A stretch of 64,000 bases of DNA from Thermanaerovibrio velox DSM 12556. GTDB taxonomy: Bacteria; Synergistota; Synergistia; Synergistales; Synergistaceae. Position numbers and translations under genes: made by a program. The stretch is taken from contig NZ_CM001377.1 of assembly GCF_000237825.1 (NCBI RefSeq), positions 496,001 to 560,000 on the forward strand, in the 5' to 3' direction. Positions 50,611 to 62,820 of the stretch are shown piece after piece. Under the pieces are notes generated by a model. The model was given only the letters and a program-made list of their open reading frames with translations, did no database searches and was not told the DNA's origin. Numbering within the stretch: the stretch's first letter is position 1; each line of letters begins with the position of its first letter.

Positions 50611-51366
50611 ATGCGCTTCAAGATCGTTAGGACTACCTTGTCGGCGGCGTTCCTCTTGCTCTTCGCCTTTGCAGCCTATGGATCCCAGTTCACCGACATC
50701 ATGGCCCGTTGGAGCCGGTCGGTGAAGTACAAGAACGACATGGGCAACACCCTGGAGATAAGGGCCACCTACTACTCCGCCGAGTACGTGGAGGCCATGT
50801 TCCAGAACGAGGCGGACAAGAACATGTGGACCCGGGATGAGCTGGAGAACTTCAAGTACACCTTCCTCAAGAACGTTCGCATGGGGGAGACCATACCCAT
50901 AAGGCTGGAGTTTGAGAACCTCGGCCCCTCCATGAGGATGGCCCCCTTCGACGAGCAGGTGAGCCTCGTGATAAACGGCAAGGAGTACAGGCCGGTGGAG
51001 TATGACCCCCGGTTCAACTTCAAGCTTCAGGGCAAGAGGGACGGCATGGTCTTCTTCCCCCGGTACGACGAGAAGACCCAGAAGGACCTGCTCAATGGTG
51101 TCAAGAGCGTGAGGTTGATCATAAAGGGCGGCATAAGCCCCATAACCGAGGGCAAGAAGATCGACTTCATCTGGGACGTGGACAAGGACAACCCCCAGCG
51201 CCTATTCCAGGGCAAGGCGGCGGCCAAGCTGGAGGTGGACCGGCTGATAAAGAGGCTGGAGACCTTGTCGAAGGAGAGGCGCCAGTTGGAGGAGCGGCTT
51301 GCGGCGGTCAACGGGGAGATCGAGTCGGTGAACAAGAGGATGGACGAGCTGTCCAAGGAGCAGTAA
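50611..51366 (+). CDS. Exported hypothetical protein with C-terminal coiled coil
   Basis: Encodes 251 residues. The signal peptide (TTLSAAFLLLFAFAAYG) occupies residues 8-24. The mature part has a beta-rich domain of about 165 residues (IPIRLEFENLGPSMRMAPFD, YDPRFNFKLQGKRDG). It ends in a charged coiled coil from residue about 205 (VDRLIKRLETLSKERRQLEE). I do not recognise the family. It stands alone between a terminator and pfkA, with its own TAATAT-like -10 and GGGAGGAG ribosome binding site. Confidence 0.78.
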   Translation: MRFKIVRTTLSAAFLLLFAFAAYGSQFTDIMARWSRSVKYKNDMGNTLEIRATYYSAEYVEAMFQNEADKNMWTRDELENFKYTFLKNVRMGETIPIRLEFENLGPSMRMAPFDEQVSLVINGKEYRPVEYDPRFNFKLQGKRDGMVFFPRYDEKTQKDLLNGVKSVRLIIKGGISPITEGKKIDFIWDVDKDNPQRLFQGKAAAKLEVDRLIKRLETLSKERRQLEERLAAVNGEIESVNKRMDELSKEQ

Positions 51367-51599
51367 GCCCGGGAGCCCGCTGGTCTAGGGCAAGCTTCAT
51401 GGGGTTGTGCCGGCAGATCTTGTTCTTAAAGAGTTAAAGGGCAGCGGGACGGCAGGTCCCTGACCCTTGGTCTTCCAGGTCCGCTCGTCCGCGGCGGGAG
51501 CGGGGCGGGGATCCGGTGCGTTTCATCCCGTGTGTCCCATGCCGTTGGGCCCCTTCCGGGGCCCTTCGGGGTTAGATGGAGAAGAGGGGAGATGGTGGT

Positions 51600-52559
51600 T
51601 TGAAGAGGATAGCGGTGCTTACCAGCGGCGGAGACTCGCCGGGTATGAACGCCGCCATAAGAGCGGTGACCAGGACGGCCATATACAAAGGCCTCGACGT
51701 GATAGGGTTCAGGCGGGGCTACGAAGGCCTCCTTGATGGGGATGGCATACCCCTAACGAAGAGTTCCGTGGGGGGAATAATCCTCAGGGGTGGTACCATA
51801 CTCAGGACCGCCAGGAGTGAGCGTTTTCGCCGGCCCGAGGGGGTGAACGAGGCTTACGCCAGGCTAAAGGAGTATGACATAGACGCCCTGGTGGTCATAG
51901 GGGGGGATGGTTCGTTCAAGGGGGCCTGGAGGCTTCATGAGATGGGATTCCCCGTGGCGGGCATCCCTGGGACCATAGACAACGACATAGCCGGCACCGA
52001 TTACACCATAGGGTTTGACACCGCCTGCAACACCGCCCTAGAGGCGGTCCAGAAGCTGAGGGATACCGCCTCAAGCCACGACCGGCTCTTTATAGTGGAG
52101 GTCATGGGGCGTTCCGCCGGGTTCCTGGCCCTCGAGGTGGGTGTGGCTTCCGGTGCGGAGTACGTGCTGGTGCCGGAGGTGCCCTTCAAGATAGAGGACC
52201 TCTGCGATAAGCTGCGCTACGCCCGCCAGAGGGGCAAGACCCACTCCATGATAATCCTGGCGGAGGGTGTGATGTCCGCGGGGGAGCTGGCGGAGCAGTT
52301 GAAGGACACCGGGGGCTACGAGGCCCGCATAACCGTTCTGGGTCACATCCAGCGGGGTGGTGCCCCTTCCTCCTTCGACGCGGTTCTCGCCTCCCGAATG
52401 GGGGCTGCGGCGGTGAACTCCCTGTTGGAGGGTCATAAGGGGTTCATGGTGGGATACGTGGACGGACGAATAGTGACTCCCCCCCTGTCCACCTCCTGGG
52501 AGGAGCGGAAGCCCCTGAACCGGGAGATGATGGAGCTGGTGGACTGTCTCAGCATATGA
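51600..52559 (+). CDS. pfkA: ATP-dependent 6-phosphofructokinase
   Basis: Phosphorylates fructose-6-phosphate in glycolysis. From TTG 51600 the product is 319 residues, the exact size of bacterial PfkA, starting MKRIAVLTSGGDSPGMNAA. Further motifs are VVIGGDGSFKGAWRLHEMG, IPGTIDNDIAGTDYTIGFDT (catalytic Asp) and VLGHIQRGGAPSSFD. GAGGGGAG at 51584-51591 supports this start; an ATG at 51576 is in frame but sits before that site. The GGDGS motif fits ATP rather than pyrophosphate use. Confidence 0.94.
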   Translation: MKRIAVLTSGGDSPGMNAAIRAVTRTAIYKGLDVIGFRRGYEGLLDGDGIPLTKSSVGGIILRGGTILRTARSERFRRPEGVNEAYARLKEYDIDALVVIGGDGSFKGAWRLHEMGFPVAGIPGTIDNDIAGTDYTIGFDTACNTALEAVQKLRDTASSHDRLFIVEVMGRSAGFLALEVGVASGAEYVLVPEVPFKIEDLCDKLRYARQRGKTHSMIILAEGVMSAGELAEQLKDTGGYEARITVLGHIQRGGAPSSFDAVLASRMGAAAVNSLLEGHKGFMVGYVDGRIVTPPLSTSWEERKPLNREMMELVDCLSI

Positions 52560-52563
52560 TCCC

Positions 52564-53412
52564 ATGGCTTCCGTAGGGGAGATCATAGCCTCTGACAGGG
52601 CGGGGAGGGGGGCGCCAAGGCTCTTCCACCCCGCTTGGCTTCACGGGGCCGCCAGGGCGTTGAGGGAGGCGGAGCGGGTGGCGGTGGTGACGGGTTTTTT
52701 GATCCCCGAGGCCATGGTCCCCGAGACCGACGGCCCCCCCGGCGGGGTGTGGCTGGCAAGGTGCCTCCTTGAGAGGGGTGCTTCCGTGAGGGTGTTAACC
52801 GACCGGGATTGCGTGGCCGGTGTGGCCGCGGCGGCCCAGGCGGCGGGGGTTCCTCATGCGGTGGTTCAGCCCTTTGAGCCCGGGGAGGCTGCGGTTTCCG
52901 ACTTTGACCTCCTGTTGTACGTGGAGAGGATAGGCCGTTCCGGGGATGGCACCTACAGGAACATGAGGGGTCGGGACGTGACCACATGGGTGGCCCCGGT
53001 GGACGAGTTGGCCCTTGAGGCCCTAGGGACTCCCGATGGGCCTTGGGTGGCGGCGGTGGGTGACGGGGGCAACGAGGCCGGCATGGGGAGCCTCAGGGAG
53101 CCATTGTCCGCCATGCTCCCCCGTTTTGCTCCCTGTCTTTCCGTGGTGGGCTCTCACTTCCCCTTGCCGGTGGACGTGTCCAACTGGGGGGCTTATGCCC
53201 TGGCCGGTGAGGCCTTCGGCGGCGGTGCGCTCCCCGGGCCGGGGGAGGAGATGCTAATGCTGGAGGCCATGTTGGACGCCGGAGCCGTGGATGGCGCGGT
53301 CCTTAAACGTCAGCGCTCCGTGGACGGCTTCGGGGAGGAAGAGCTTGGGCGGGTTCTGGTGGAGCTCAAGACCTGTTTCCCCGGAGGGGTGTCCCGTGGG
53401 CCTTGGGTTTGA
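52564..53412 (+). CDS. D-glutamate cyclase-like protein (DUF4392)
   Basis: A 282-residue protein matching the DUF4392/D-glutamate cyclase C-terminal family, which converts D-glutamate to 5-oxo-D-proline. Key segments are VVTGFLIPEAMVPETDGPPG, YVERIGRSGDGTYRNMRG, WVAAVGDGGNEAGMGSL and VGSHFPLPVDVSNWGAYALA. It starts four bases after pfkA, so it is co-transcribed, and it precedes the second NSS transporter. The substrate in this organism is not proven; amino-acid catabolism fits. Confidence 0.82.
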   Translation: MASVGEIIASDRAGRGAPRLFHPAWLHGAARALREAERVAVVTGFLIPEAMVPETDGPPGGVWLARCLLERGASVRVLTDRDCVAGVAAAAQAAGVPHAVVQPFEPGEAAVSDFDLLLYVERIGRSGDGTYRNMRGRDVTTWVAPVDELALEALGTPDGPWVAAVGDGGNEAGMGSLREPLSAMLPRFAPCLSVVGSHFPLPVDVSNWGAYALAGEAFGGGALPGPGEEMLMLEAMLDAGAVDGAVLKRQRSVDGFGEEELGRVLVELKTCFPGGVSRGPWV

Positions 53413-53900
53413 CGCTGGTCTTCATGGCCTTTTATGGTTGTGTCAAGGGGTTTGATTCTTGCGGCGGGTCCTTCGTGGCCTGCCGCATTTTGTTTCGCCC
53501 TATTTAGGTCATCGGGCGCCTAGTCGTTTGGTCTTCTGGTCCCTCGTGATCGTTGCATCGTATTTTACCCCTCCTGTTCCTCTCCAGTCCTCCCGCGGGT
53601 TTTGAATTTGCGTTTATTGGCTGTCATGATAATTACTTAATTTGCAGTAGCATGGGATAAGGTGTCCACTGTTTTTGTTTTGCTGAAAAATTCCCGCTAA
53701 CACTTGACAAATACGACCCATAATGGCTTTATATTCGATAAATTTTATCTGTTGTCTATCGTGTTCGCTAATTATTAAACTGGTGATTATGAGGGGGTGG
53801 TGTCTTGTAGGGCTTTTTATTTTTTTGTGTATAGTGGGTTTTTGGCATGTTTTTGTATGGGAAAATGAGTATATGTCTTTTTTTAAAAGGGGTGATGTCC
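53413..53900 (+). promoter_or_regulatory. AT-rich 490-base intergenic region with promoter for NSS copy 2
   Basis: No gene is supported here. The first 200 bases are mixed in composition; from about 53580 the sequence becomes AT-rich. A consensus TTGACA (53704-53709) lies 18-20 bases before TTTATATT (53728-53735), giving a leader of about 155 bases. AAAAGGGGTGAT (53886-53896) is the ribosome binding site. The layout resembles the region before NSS copy 1. A 68-codon open frame here is Leu/Phe-rich noise. Confidence 0.55.
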
Positions 53901-55232
53901 GTGTCTGGCGGAAGGGAACAGTGGAGTAGCCGTCTTGGGTTCATCATGGCCGCTGCGGGGTCCGCGGTGGGGCTTGGCAACATATGGCGCTTCCCATACC
54001 TGGCGGGTATAAACGGGGGCGGCATATTCCTTCTGCTGTACCTCTTGATGGTGGCGGCAATAGGCATGCCGGTGATGCTGGCGGAGATGGCCATCGGGCG
54101 CGGAGGGGGGCTCAACGCGGTGGGCTCCTTCAGAAAGCTCAAGGGAGGCCTTTGGCCCATGGTGGGATGGGCCGGGGTGGTGGCTGGGTTCGTCATCCTA
54201 TCCTTCTATGGGGTTGTGGCGGGGTGGACCGTGGCGTACATGGTTAAGTCCTTCGGCTCCCTGATGCCCCAGGCCCTCAAGGGGAACGCCGAAGGGGTCT
54301 TCAGGGCCTTCACGTGGGACTGGCGTCAACAGGTGGCCTACCAGGCGGCCTTCATGCTGGCCACCATATGGATAGTCTACAAGGGCATAGGAAACGGCAT
54401 AGAGCGCTACTGCAAGGTCATGATGCCCCTTCTCTTCGTCATCCTCTCTGTGCTGATGGTTCGCTCCCTCACGTTGGACGGCGCAATGAAGGGGGTGGAG
54501 TTCTACCTCAAGCCCGACTTCTCCAAGATGAGCTCCAAAACGGTGCTGGATGCCCTTGGCCAGGCCTTCTTCTCCCTCTCCGTGGGCATGGGGTGCATGA
54601 TAACCTACGGCAGCTACCTGGGGAACCGGGAGTCCCTGCCCTACTCGGTGACGGTGGTCACCTTGATGGACGTGGCGGTGGCCATACTCGTGGGGTTCGT
54701 CATCTTCCCCGCGGTGTTCGCCTTCGGAATGGAGCCCACCTCGGGCCCGGGGCTCATATTCATAACCCTCCCCGCGGTGTTCGCCAGGATGCCCATGGGA
54801 TCCGCGTTCTCGTTCTTGTTCTTCCTGCTTCTCTTCTTCGCCGCCATAACCTCCTCGGTTTCGCTCCTCGAGGTCTGCGTGGCCTACTTCAAGGACGAGT
54901 TCCGCTGGGATCGGGCAAGGGCCTCCTGGATCTTGGGCTTTGCCACATTCCTCCTGGGCATCCCCTCCGCCCTTTCCCTGGGCGGCCACTTCCCCAAGGT
55001 CTTCGGTATGGACTTCATGGGAGCCATGGACTTCTTGGCCAGCAACGTCCTGCTCCCCCTTGGAGGGATCTTCATCTCCGTCTTCGCCGGCTGGAGCTGG
55101 TTTGACGGGGCCAGGGAAGAGGTGCGCCGTGGCGGGCGACTTCCAAGACCCCTGGAGGCCTTCTGGGTCTTCTCCTGCCGGGTGCTGGCCCCCATAGCGG
55201 TGACCTGGGTCTTCATCGGCAGCATCCGCTGA
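53901..55232 (+). CDS. Sodium:neurotransmitter symporter family transporter (copy 2)
   Basis: A 443-residue NSS/SNF transporter, strongly similar along its whole length to the gene at 49067 (for example IMAAAGSAVGLGNIWRFPYL and ITSSVSLLEVCVAYFKDE). It again has the 11-span size. GTG 53901 (MSGGREQW) aligns with the start of copy 1; ATG 53895 is possible. The two copies likely arose by duplication and may differ in substrate. Differences cluster in the loop around residues 125-150 and at the C-terminus. Confidence 0.9.
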   Translation: MSGGREQWSSRLGFIMAAAGSAVGLGNIWRFPYLAGINGGGIFLLLYLLMVAAIGMPVMLAEMAIGRGGGLNAVGSFRKLKGGLWPMVGWAGVVAGFVILSFYGVVAGWTVAYMVKSFGSLMPQALKGNAEGVFRAFTWDWRQQVAYQAAFMLATIWIVYKGIGNGIERYCKVMMPLLFVILSVLMVRSLTLDGAMKGVEFYLKPDFSKMSSKTVLDALGQAFFSLSVGMGCMITYGSYLGNRESLPYSVTVVTLMDVAVAILVGFVIFPAVFAFGMEPTSGPGLIFITLPAVFARMPMGSAFSFLFFLLLFFAAITSSVSLLEVCVAYFKDEFRWDRARASWILGFATFLLGIPSALSLGGHFPKVFGMDFMGAMDFLASNVLLPLGGIFISVFAGWSWFDGAREEVRRGGRLPRPLEAFWVFSCRVLAPIAVTWVFIGSIR

Positions 55233-55264
55233 AGCCCCTCGAAGGCGTATCTCCCGAGGGGGCT
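55233..55264 (+). terminator. Hairpin after NSS copy 2
   Basis: AGCCCCTCG pairs with CGAGGGGGCT (one bulge) around a 13-base loop, directly after the stop codon. No T-run follows, so termination here is uncertain. Confidence 0.4.
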
Positions 55265-55379
55265 GAGGGAAGCCGGGCAAGGCCGTGCATTATGGACGAG
55301 GTGGACCAGATGGAAGATGACCCACCCGCTTCGCAAGGCCGCCGGAGCCGCCGGATGTGGGCCTTGTGCCCAGTGGTGG

Positions 55380-55408
55380 GAGAGGGGGGCTAACCGCCCC
55401 CCCCTCTC
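55380..55408. terminator. GC hairpin between convergent genes
   Basis: GAGAGGGGGGC and GCCCCCCCCTCTC form a strong stem around TAACC between the plus-strand transporter and the minus-strand ECF gene. There is no T-run on either side, so it may act only as a transcript-end stabiliser or Rho-assisted stop. Confidence 0.45.
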
Positions 55409-55424
55409 GATTTAACATCTGGGG

Positions 55425-55934
55425 CTATTCCCGGGGGGCGCTCTTTTTAAACCGCTCCTTCAGCAGGTTCTTAAGGGGCCTTAGCACCGCGAGGGCCGCC
55501 ACCATCCCCACCGATGTCTGCACCAGGTCCGTCATGGTCTCCACCGGGGCCGCCGCGGCGCCGTACATAACGTAAGCGCCGGCGGTGTAGCCGGTTATCA
55601 TCACCAGCGCCCCCGCCCCCATGGCCCAGATCGGCTTGGTCCTGCGGGCCAGGTACCCGGTTACAAACCCCTCCAATCCCTTGATGACGAACGACAAGGG
55701 CGCCCACATGGGGTATCCCAGGATGAGATCCCCCGCGGAGGCCCCAAGCGCACCGGCGAGGAACCCCGTCCTGGGACCGAACAGGAGCGCCGATAGGTAT
55801 ACCCCACCCTCCCCCAGGTTGAAGTAAAGCCTGTAACCCGGCACCGGCACCGATACCATGGTGAGCACCGTCACCAAGGCGGCGCAAAGGGCCCCAAGGG
55901 CCAAGGTGTTTGGCAAAGTTTCGCTTTCCTTCAT
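55425..55934 (-). CDS. ECF transporter S component
   Basis: A 169-residue hydrophobic protein with about six spans, matching the substrate-binding S component of energy-coupling-factor vitamin transporters. Typical segments are YFNLGEGGVYLSALLFGPRT and PLSFVIKGLEGFVTGYLARR. The vitamin is not evident. The ATG at 55934 (complement; MKESETLPN) has GGGAGG upstream. ECF energising subunits are not in the window, so it may share a general EcfAAT module. Confidence 0.82.
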   Translation of the reverse strand: MKESETLPNTLALGALCAALVTVLTMVSVPVPGYRLYFNLGEGGVYLSALLFGPRTGFLAGALGASAGDLILGYPMWAPLSFVIKGLEGFVTGYLARRTKPIWAMGAGALVMITGYTAGAYVMYGAAAAPVETMTDLVQTSVGMVAALAVLRPLKNLLKERFKKSAPRE

Positions 55935-56086
55935 CTTCGGTGTTCCTCCCTTTGTTTTTTTGTGGTATCTTGTTCTGCATGGATTTTCCCACCGGTAAAG
56001 CCTCTTCGCCATGCACAACCCCGCCCTTGGCGGGAGCCCATCTGGCACGCCGGTCCATCCCATCCTTGGGAGGTACTGATGACAGG

Positions 56087-56533
56087 ATGAGAGATCTGAT
56101 TCGCAAGGTCCTCAGCAGGGATAAAAGCGTCCTGGCCCTCTACGCCGGGGCCTTCGTGCTCTTCCTGATGAGCCTTTGGGTGTTCGGGGCGGGATCCTTC
56201 GTGGACCGGCTTGAAGTTTTTGACGCGGTATCATGTGCAGACCTCTCGGACTCCATGGAGCCCCAAGAGGTCTCATCGGAGTTTCCTGGGGACGTAAGAC
56301 AGGTATGCATCTTCTTCCGCTACCGTTCCCCCGGGGAGGAGCAGGTGGTCATAATATGGTCCCATCGGGGAAAGGTGATACAAAAGGAGATGCTCACCCT
56401 GCACAAGGGCGACGGCAGGAAGGCCTTCTACCTGTTGAAAGAGGATGGAAGCCCCCTGCCCCCGGGGGATTACGACGTGAGCGTCATATGGGGAATCCGG
56501 CGGCTTGGGTCCGTTAGGTTCAAGGTCCGCTGA
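56087..56533 (+). CDS. Small single-span membrane protein
   Basis: Encodes 148 residues: cytoplasmic N-terminus, one span at about residues 17-37 (LALYAGAFVLFLMSLWVFGA), then a beta-rich extracytoplasmic domain (VCIFFRYRSPGEEQVVIIWS, PLPPGDYDVSVIWGIRR). This domain resembles DUF2914-like small beta domains, but I cannot confirm it. The ATG at 56087 is preferred; GGGAGG lies 13 bases upstream and in-frame starts further back would place extra low-quality sequence before the span. It is divergent from the ECF gene. Confidence 0.6.
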   Translation: MRDLIRKVLSRDKSVLALYAGAFVLFLMSLWVFGAGSFVDRLEVFDAVSCADLSDSMEPQEVSSEFPGDVRQVCIFFRYRSPGEEQVVIIWSHRGKVIQKEMLTLHKGDGRKAFYLLKEDGSPLPPGDYDVSVIWGIRRLGSVRFKVR

Positions 56534-56605
56534 CCCCCAGTGCCCAGGGGGATGCCATGGCCTGGATGGGGCTTCCAGGCGTGCTGTGGGTTTTGTCTTG
56601 TGACC

Positions 56606-56630
56606 CCTAGGGGCTGCCCCTGGGACTTTT
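56606..56630 (+). terminator. Probable terminator
   Basis: CCTAGGGG pairs with CCCCTGGG around CTG (one G-T pair), followed by ACTTTT. Confidence 0.5.
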
Positions 56631-56679
56631 GAGCTTTGAACGATCAGGGGGTCGGGGAGTTCGTTGTTTTTTTGGATTC

Positions 56680-56685
56680 TATAAT
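56680..56685 (+). promoter_or_regulatory. Probable talC-rho -10 element
   Basis: TATAAT in a T-rich stretch, 30 bases before talC. No clear -35 is seen at standard spacing. Confidence 0.45.
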
Positions 56686-56714
56686 TTTAAAGGGATGAAA
56701 GGGAGGAGATTAAG

Positions 56715-57371
56715 CTGAGGTTCTTTCTTGATACCGCAAACCTGGAGGAGATAAGGTCCGCAATATCCATGGGGGTCATAAGCGGGGTTACCACCAACCC
56801 AACCCTGGTGGCCCGGGAGGGTGTGAGGGACTTTCACTCCCACGTGAAGAAGATAGCCCAGATGGTGGACGGTCCGGTCAGCGCGGAGGTGATCTCCCTC
56901 GAGGCGGAGGGTATGGTGGCGGAGGCCCGGGAGCTGGCGGCCCTGAGGGAAAACGTGGTCATAAAGATCCCCATGACCCAGGAGGGCATGAGGGCGGTTA
57001 AGGTGCTCTCCTCCGAGGGCATAAGGACCAACGTTACGCTGGTGTTCTCCCCCCAGCAGGCCCTTCTGGCCGCCGCGGCGGGGGCCTCCTACGTGAGCCC
57101 CTTCGTGGGCAGGTTGGACGACATCGGGGAGGACGGCATTGGTTTGGTGAGAGATGTGGCGGAGGTTTTCTCCATTCACAACATAGAGACCGAGATAATA
57201 GCCGCCAGCCTGAGGCACTCCAAGCACGTGTTCGACTCCGCCGTTGCGGGAGCCCACATTGCAACGGTTCCCTACAAGGTGTTGGCGGATCTCTTCAAGC
57301 ATCCGTTGACCGATCAGGGGATACAGAGGTTCCTTAAGGACTGGCAGGAGCTGTCAAAGGACAATGGATGA
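56715..57371 (+). CDS. Transaldolase / fructose-6-phosphate aldolase family, CTG start
   Basis: A 218-residue TalC/FSA-type transaldolase of the pentose phosphate pathway. The N-terminus should read [16 protein letters not shown], then [17 protein letters not shown]; the Schiff-base Lys is in [18 protein letters not shown], and [17 protein letters not shown] is also conserved. The only codon placing that N-terminus correctly is CTG at 56715, eight bases after GGGAGG. The next ATG (56769) would delete the first 18 residues, including the catalytic Asp strand. ATT 56709 is too close to the binding site. It overlaps rho by eight bases. Confidence 0.88.
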   Translation: MRFFLDTANLEEIRSAISMGVISGVTTNPTLVAREGVRDFHSHVKKIAQMVDGPVSAEVISLEAEGMVAEARELAALRENVVIKIPMTQEGMRAVKVLSSEGIRTNVTLVFSPQQALLAAAAGASYVSPFVGRLDDIGEDGIGLVRDVAEVFSIHNIETEIIAASLRHSKHVFDSAVAGAHIATVPYKVLADLFKHPLTDQGIQRFLKDWQELSKDNG

Positions 57372-58746
57372 CGTGGTAATGGATTTGCGCCCCGCCGAGG
57401 AGGCCCCCGCAGAGGACAACAACAAGGAGAAGGGGGAGCTTAAGGAGACCAAGAGGACGGGGCGTTCGAGACGAGGCTCCCAGCAGTCCCAGGCCCCCAA
57501 GCTCTCGTTCACCAAGCTGAGCTCCATGGGGGTCACGGAGCTCAGGAGGCTTGCCAAGGAGGCGGGGGTGTCCGGTTTCTCCTCCATGAAGAAGGACGAC
57601 CTGGTCCTTGCGGTCCTCAAGGCCCACTCGGAGAAGCAGGGACAGCGGCTCGGGGGAGGGACCCTGGAGTGCATGCCCGAAGGGTTCGGCTTCCTCAGGG
57701 GCCCGGGGCTTCTGCCCAGCGCCGGGGACATATACGTGTCCCCCTCTCAGATAAAGCGCTTCGGCCTTAGGAACGGCGACCTGGTGTGGGGTGTTGTGCG
57801 GCCCCCCAAGGATCAGGAGCACTATGAGGCCCTGGTCAGGGTGGAGACCGTGAACTATCAGGACCCGGACACCCTTCGGTCCCGTCCGGCCTTTGAGTCC
57901 TTGACCCCCATATTCCCGGATAGGCGCCTTAGGCTGGAGACCATCCCACAGGAGATATCCACCCGGCTCATAGACCTGTTCGCCCCCATAGGGAAGGGGC
58001 AGAGGGCCCTCATCGTGTCCCCTCCCAAGGCGGGGAAGACCACGCTGCTCAAGAAGATCGCCAACGCGGTGACCCATAACCACCCGGAGGTCACCCTAAT
58101 GGTGCTGCTCATAGACGAGCGCCCCGAGGAGGTCACCGACATGGCCAGGTCCGTGAAGGGGGAGATCATAGCCTCCACCTTCGACAGGCCCTCGGACGAG
58201 CACATCCGGGTTGCCTCCTTGGCGCTTGAGAAGGCCAAGCGTCTGGTGGAGGCCAGGAGGGACGTGGTCCTCCTCCTGGACTCCATAACCCGGCTCGCCA
58301 GGGCCTCCAACCTGGTGGTGCCCCCTTCCGGAAGGACCCTTTCGGGGGGTATGGATCCAGCGGCCCTGTACTTTCCCAAGCGGTTCTTCGGGGCCGCCAG
58401 GAACATAGAGTCCGGGGGCAGCCTCACCATCATAGGCACCGCCCTGGTGGAGACCGGAAGCCGGATGGATGACGTGATATACGAGGAGTTCAAGGGGACC
58501 GGCAACATGGAGGTTCACCTGTCCAGGAAGATATCGGAGCAGCGGATATTCCCGGCGGTGGACATCACCAGGTCCGGCACCAGGAGGGAGGACCTCCTCA
58601 TGAGCGAGGAGGATCTGCAGAAGCTGTGGGTGCTCCGGCGTCGGATAGCCAACATGGACGAGGCGGAGGTGCTCTCCCTGATCCTTGAGAAGTTGAAGAG
58701 CACCCCTACAAACAGGGACTTTCTGGCCACCGTGAAGATGGCCTAG
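57364..58746 (+). CDS. rho: Transcription termination factor Rho
   Basis: Hexameric RNA-dependent ATPase that ends transcription. Encodes 460 residues: a charged N-terminal extension (first 45), the N-terminal helical domain, the RNA-binding cold-shock domain ([34 protein letters not shown]), Walker [16 protein letters not shown], Walker [15 protein letters not shown], and [20 protein letters not shown]. The Lys/Glu-rich N-terminal insert is longer than in E. coli. It starts inside talC. Confidence 0.96.
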   Translation: MDDVVMDLRPAEEAPAEDNNKEKGELKETKRTGRSRRGSQQSQAPKLSFTKLSSMGVTELRRLAKEAGVSGFSSMKKDDLVLAVLKAHSEKQGQRLGGGTLECMPEGFGFLRGPGLLPSAGDIYVSPSQIKRFGLRNGDLVWGVVRPPKDQEHYEALVRVETVNYQDPDTLRSRPAFESLTPIFPDRRLRLETIPQEISTRLIDLFAPIGKGQRALIVSPPKAGKTTLLKKIANAVTHNHPEVTLMVLLIDERPEEVTDMARSVKGEIIASTFDRPSDEHIRVASLALEKAKRLVEARRDVVLLLDSITRLARASNLVVPPSGRTLSGGMDPAALYFPKRFFGAARNIESGGSLTIIGTALVETGSRMDDVIYEEFKGTGNMEVHLSRKISEQRIFPAVDITRSGTRREDLLMSEEDLQKLWVLRRRIANMDEAEVLSLILEKLKSTPTNRDFLATVKMA

Positions 58747-58769
58747 GTCCCCGTAAGGGAGGAGATTTT

Positions 58770-61726
<2,957 letters not shown>

Positions 61727-61797
61727 GTCCCAAGACCCCCTTTTAAAACTTGGGCTCCTTGTGAACGGCAATTTTGGAGATTTTGGAGGTGATCGGT

Positions 61798-62820
61798 TTG
61801 TCCAGGGAACTCATTAGGATGCCGCGTAATGTCCTTTCCGCCCTGCTTGTGGTGCTTTGCTTGTTGATCCTGCCGCTTAGTGCCTTGGCGGACGGGACCG
61901 GAGAGGTCCCCTCGGGGTTCACCCAGAGCCTTGAGAAGGTGGAGACCGTGCTGTACGGGGGTCCCCAGGCGGGTGGGCTTTTCGAGCGGCTCGCCAGGGC
62001 CGAGAAGGACCTTTTTGGGCGGGAGCTGCCGGGCAGCCTGGTTGAAAGGCAGAACGCGCTGGTGCAGTTCTTGGACCGGGGTACCCAGGGGCAGCCGGGC
62101 TTCCTCTTCAAGCTCTCGGTGGCGGAGTGGGCGCTGTTCAAGAAGGTGAGCCCCGAGCGTTTCGCCGCCTCGAGGATAGAATCCCTGGAACAGGTGCTGG
62201 AGGGATCCATCCAACAGGGTCCGCTTTCCATGCGGCTTGAGCGGATGATGACCAAGCTGCTGCCCGGGGGGTTGCAGTCCACCCTGGTGACGGTTCCGGC
62301 GGGGCGGGTCTTCAAGGTGAACCTGCTGCAGCCCCTGTCCGCCCGATACTCCAAGCCCGGGGACCGGGTCAAACTGGAGCTGGCGGAGGACCTGTCGGTA
62401 AACCAGGTTCTGGTGGCCCCCAAGGGCAGCCGGGTGATGGCGTCGGTGGAGAGCGTGGAAGGCCCTAGGAGCTTCGGACGTCCCTCAAACGTGAAGCTCT
62501 CCTTCCAGGGGCTCGAGTCTTTGGGGGCCGAGACCATCCCGGTGGTGATGGGAGAGGCCTCCAAGAAGGCCACGGAGCTTGACAAGAGCCTGGTGGGCGC
62601 CGCGGGGGCCAGCGTGGCGGGGCTTGCCCTGTTCGGCCCCCTGGGTATCGCGGGGGGCTTTCTGGTCCGGGGGGACGACAAGACCGTCCCCGCGGGAACC
62701 CAGTTCTACCTGGAGACCGCCGGGGAGGGGCAGGTGTTCGGCTACCCCATAGCCAAGGAACTGGCCCCGCTGCTTAACAGCGGTAACAACGCAAACTCGA
62801 CCGGAGGTGTTGGTAATTGA
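61798..62820 (+). CDS. Exported hypothetical protein
   Basis: Encodes 340 residues from TTG 61798, which has GGAGGTGAT seven bases upstream. The signal peptide is LSALLVVLCLLILPLSALAD (about residues 12-31). The mature protein has a helical first half (LARAEKDLFGRELPGSLVE) and a beta-rich second half with VPAGRVFKVNLLQPLSARYS and a glycine-rich hydrophobic stretch (GAAGASVAGLALFGPLGIAG). The last could interact with membrane. I do not recognise the family. It overlaps the next gene's start, forming a set of three exported products. Confidence 0.75.
   Translation: MSRELIRMPRNVLSALLVVLCLLILPLSALADGTGEVPSGFTQSLEKVETVLYGGPQAGGLFERLARAEKDLFGRELPGSLVERQNALVQFLDRGTQGQPGFLFKLSVAEWALFKKVSPERFAASRIESLEQVLEGSIQQGPLSMRLERMMTKLLPGGLQSTLVTVPAGRVFKVNLLQPLSARYSKPGDRVKLELAEDLSVNQVLVAPKGSRVMASVESVEGPRSFGRPSNVKLSFQGLESLGAETIPVVMGEASKKATELDKSLVGAAGASVAGLALFGPLGIAGGFLVRGDDKTVPAGTQFYLETAGEGQVFGYPIAKELAPLLNSGNNANSTGGVGN

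Noticed and set aside
53723-53929. 68-codon open frame before NSS copy 2
   Set aside because: Leu/Phe-rich translation of AT-rich promoter DNA, overlapping the true start in another frame.
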